DNA from: Arctopsyche grandis
Taxonomy: Eukaryota > Arthropoda > Insecta > Trichoptera > Hydropsychidae
NCBI RefSeq assembly: GCF_051622035.1
Contig: NC_135359.1
Coordinates: 16,243,501 to 16,307,500, forward strand
Length of the DNA: 64,000 bases
Direction: 5' to 3'
Position numbers and translations under genes: made by a program. The stretch's first letter is position 1, and every line of letters starts with the position of its first letter. Under the pieces are notes generated by a model. It was not told the DNA's origin and did no database searches. It saw nothing but the letters and a program-made list of their open reading frames with translations. Below are positions 60,091-64,000 of the stretch, piece after piece.

Positions 60091-62864
60091 TATTAATATG
60101 TTCCAAACTTCATATGATCACATAAATTCATATTTTGTTACTACGTACATATGTACATATATATACATACATATGTACGTACATATTTTTTACAAAAATG
60201 AAAAACATGTAAAAAAAATTGAACCAAAGTAAGCCTGGAAATAAAAACATAGAGATAAATTAAAAATTCTTGATAAGCTTCAGATGGAATGAATATTAGG
60301 AAACATTTCAACGAAATTCAGATCCATCCGTATGAAGATATATAGAAAAAAATCTTGCATTATTAAGTTTCCTAGTCAATAAGAAATTATTTATTACATC
60401 GAATTTAGTAAGAAAAATATGGCAAATCATATATTTCTCTTTTACTTCTATCGTACACTCCAATACGTTTTATTTCGATAGCTTTATTGTTTGGTTGGTT
60501 ACGAAGGTCACAAAAATTACGCGAAGCGGCTTATTTATTTGATTCTAATAAAATGACGCGGTTGTACGTATGTAGGTTGTCAAAGGTGAAAAAAAAACTA
60601 ATAATTTATTTTCAATATAAAAATTGGAATTCCAGGATGTTAAGTATTCCCGCCCTTATTCCGCACCCTAGAGTTTACCATTGTGGTTAAATTTTTGCTC
60701 GTACACATACCGAAAACAGATTTTGTCGTCGGCTCGTTAGAGCTTCATTGTTTGCACTCTCTAGCGCCCAAGATAAAGAGTCACATTCACATGCAAATAT
60801 GGATATAAAACGCACATCTGAACCGCGCAAATCTGCATGATTTCGCAAAGTGCCAAAGCCGATTGTAAACTGAGTGCATTCGTCGCTGCCAACCCTCAAA
60901 CGACTTCATAGTTCCTTTAGTATGTACATATAATACATACATACCATGTATATAACCATATTTGTTTCCCACTATTCAAACTCTCAACGATAAAAGATTA
61001 AATTCGTATAGTTTGAATAGTCTGATTCGTCACGAAAATTAAATTGTTTAATGATTGGATTGAAATTAAAAAGAATTTGTCGTGAGTGCTTTGTAATTTC
61101 ATTGTTAAGCTGCAAACAGTAATACCTACATATGTATGTATAATATATTTCCTCAATAGATTACAAAGAGTATTTTTTTATGCGTGAGAAAGTGAGCACC
61201 TGTTATTTAAATTTTTGTATTTTTTCTATGAACTGTTTTAAATTTTAAATTTCTTATTTTTTACTGGAAATTTCGAATATTATTATTTTAAATTTCCATA
61301 GTAAAATAGGAAAAGGCGGAATTGATACAAATATGCTCAATAAATCGCCACTAACTACATACATTAATTTATGAACAATTCATATGTCTTAACACTTTAT
61401 CATGACCAAATTAGTGCTAAACAATAATGTCAAAATATTCTTTTAGTAGGTATTTTGAAGACAGTTTCTCATTATTATTATGTTTTGCTATTAGCTTATT
61501 TGGTCACAATGACGTATTATCACTATGGTTTAATTTGGAAACAAATAAATAATATTCAATTGCACTGTAAGCTTTAAAGATGACAACCAACCCCATTTAT
61601 ATTTACCCTTTAGATAAACACCCCTTATTTTGTTTGGAATTTTACCCCCACGCATTTCACACTGTTGACATTTTGAACTCTCTTGATTTTCAGAATTTAT
61701 CTAATATAACTCAAATTCAATTAAATTTACCCACTGACTTTTTTAAAAGTTCATATGAAATGAAATTTTGCTGTAAGCCACAGTCATTGGCTGTTAACTA
61801 GAAAAGTTTTGGAAAAGTAATACATAACTAAGTCCCTAGTTCGTACATATGGAAAAGTTTTATTAGGTTTAAATACATATGTACATATGTACATATTTAC
61901 GTAGAAACCAGCTTCTTTTTTATTGAAAACTTTCATAAAATTTCAAAATATCGAAATATGTACATACATACATACATAGAGGATTTGAAATAATTCTACA
62001 TGAAAATGTAGTTTTAGGAGGCTTACGTGTCAGGGTAATGACAGTTCTTTGATTCGACTGAAAAAATAAAATAAATAACCATTCGTTAGTAAGAAATTTA
62101 TAAATTCAATTTAACCGGACCTGACTTGAGAACAAACAAGAGTTCACATACATATGTACATACATATATATGTACGTATACAATAGTCTAAAAGATCCAA
62201 TCAGACAATAATGAATTGTGCAAACGGAAAGTGGACACTGTCCTCTTTGAATTCTGTACCATCGTCTGGGGTCGAACCGACCCCACTCGCATTTTCACCG
62301 TCATTGGTCGCAAACCATCACTAATAAAATTATAAATTCGATATATGTATGTACATATCCAAAGCATTCAACAGATTATAACGGTATCGCACATAGGCAA
62401 ATGTTTCAGATCGATAGCCAAGGTTGTCTCGTGCATCTGTCACTATCGTCTCCACAGCAGGCCTACATTCGAAAATGATGGATTAGCCGGGACACTGACG
62501 TGGACAGATCTGGGTCGGATGAACGCAAACAAAATCGGCGAAATTGCCTCTCAGCCGGTTTCGGCACATCCGACTGTGCGACCAGATCTCAAATGGATCT
62601 CCGGACTCTGATTCATTTGCGGATAAAATTCGCAGACGGGCATAAATCTCGATAAGTGGAGGGTTGTCGACGCCCCTTCAAATTCGACTAGCGGAAACTT
62701 TTAAAATTTTCATCGCTGGATTTATTATATATACATACATATATTACGTACAGCAATAATTCAGTCGGTAGAAGTTTGAACTCGAGATTGAAACGTCAAG
62801 TTGAAAAATCAAAAAAAATGTATTCAATTGAAAGTATTTCTGTAATTGTTTAATACTATGTTAT
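60091..62864. other. Intergenic; small islands at 60,480-60,960 and 62,220-62,700
   Basis: Islands are repeat-poor. CATATGTACATATG arrays lie at 60,145-60,185, 61,870-61,895 and 62,150-62,180. No gene supported. Confidence 0.35.
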
Positions 62865-63012
62865 TACTTTATCTATGTACGTAGTAACAATAGATGAAGT
62901 TTTGTGATCATGCTAAAATTCGAACTCGAAATTTTGTCTGTTTCGAACTCAGAATCGATTACTGGTCACGTTTTCATGATCTAGAAAAAATGTGTATGTG
63001 TGTGTGTCAGAA
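62865..63012 (+). repeat. Dispersed repeat R, copy 4
   Basis: TTTATCTATGTACGTAGTAA, GATGAAGTTTTGTGATCATG and CACGTTTTCATGATCTAG match copy 3 closely. Truncated after the TGTG run. Confidence 0.6.
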
Positions 63013-64000
63013 GGTTTTTTCTATATTTCATTTCATTATAAAACTTTCAATTATGAGTATAGTTTGTTTTTCTATCAAATTAAAATTCAACCGAGATTCA
63101 TACGACAGACACATCGCTTGATATACAGAAAATTTTCGTTACAGTTTTTTTCATTTTTCAAAACTTTGAAGCCATTCATTTCATTCGATTCAATTTAAAA
63201 TTACCTACAAATGTAAGGTACAAGTTTCCTGTTAGATCCGTGTTGGAAAAGCTAAAATTCTGAAATTTTTCTATTCTATACGTATCGCAGATAAATAGAA
63301 TTTCACGGTATATATTATAATATTTATATGTTCATATGTAATTTAAATTAATGTATTAGTGTCCACTTTGAGCACATTAAATACTCAAAACATTCAACTG
63401 AGTGATATTAGTAAAATTTAATCACTCGTTCATAAAGTGCCAGTCAACCGAAAGCTCTCGGTTAAAATCGCATACATTCAAATGTTTTACATTTCACGTG
63501 TTTTTCAAATGGCAATTTGTTCCGATTCGATGACTTATTAAAAGTCACCGTTCCGATGCGTCCATAAATTTTTTCGGCTAATTATCAGCATTTGGTCCAG
63601 CCATAATGGACGAACCACCCCCTGATGGGCCCCCTCTTCGCCATTTCGATATGATATTTCAGAAAAGGCAACCCCCCTCTGATTCCCTCCCGTTTTCAGA
63701 GCGGTTCCGACGCGAGAGGAGGGGTCGATCGTAATTCGCGTATTTTTAATGAACCGGAAATGGAATTATCGAACTGAAATTGTGATTTATGAACGACGGG
63801 AGGTGGGGGTCGATTTCACGTTCGTCCGTAATGATTCGTTTCCAAAAACGAGTTTGGCAGTGCCGTTCGATAGTTTGTCGGCGGTAAACTTTACTCATAA
63901 ATAATGTATCACCAGGTTGCCTGTCGAGCTTTCGCATACAGCGGCGATGGAGCTTTTAAACTGAAGTTCGGGTCGTTAAATAATTTAACTTCAACAACAA
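63013..64000. other. AT-rich DNA and a unique island (63,420-64,000)
   Basis: The island is GC-balanced, with a C-rich segment near 63,620-63,680. It continues past the window edge. No exon is recognisable. Confidence 0.35.

Overview
This window is insect nuclear DNA. Genes have GT-AG introns, one gene belongs to an insect-only chemosensory family (odorant-binding proteins), and the repeats are typical of insects: RTE-, R1- and jockey/CR1-type retrotransposons, mariner, hAT elements and tRNA-derived SINEs. The background is AT-rich and full of short CATA/TATG arrays. I cannot assign the order. Gene density is very low, so most of the window is transposon debris separated by unique, more GC-balanced islands.

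Two cellular genes could be assembled exon by exon, both on the minus strand. (1) 13,468 to 10,730: a BTB-BACK-Kelch protein, 10 exons, 569 codons plus stop, with every splice phase agreeing. (2) 28,363 to 21,810: a secreted odorant-binding protein most like OBP59a (often named general odorant-binding protein 71), 7 exons, 374 codons plus stop. A 36-bp micro-exon at 26,083-26,118 carries its diagnostic C-x3-C pair. A TATA box lies at 28,491-28,498.

Mobile elements with definable ends: solo LTRs at 6,175-6,556 and 43,090-43,474; hAT-type elements at 4,480-5,064, 15,168-15,389, 18,642-19,547 and 40,409-41,005 (the last nested in an RTE tail); an internally deleted mariner at 37,493-38,366; a 416-bp TIR element at 45,903-46,318; fold-back elements near 14.5, 24.5, 36.7 and 58.2 kb. 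Coding retroelement remains: an open jockey/CR1-like ORF at 31,214-33,625, an R1-like fragment at 53,697-54,726, LINE C-terminal pieces at 25,171-25,593 and 48,752-48,870, and five RTE tails. Unclassified dispersed families recur at 2.6/38.7/56 kb, 5.9/22.7/60 kb and 19.1/45.4/46.7/62.9 kb.

The 47.9-53.1 kb part is dominated by long (AT)n arrays and holds a near-identical duplication that may be biological or an assembly artefact. The two cellular genes have no evident functional link. The unique islands, including one inside the 3.7-kb intron of the odorant-binding gene, are the best candidates for regulatory DNA.
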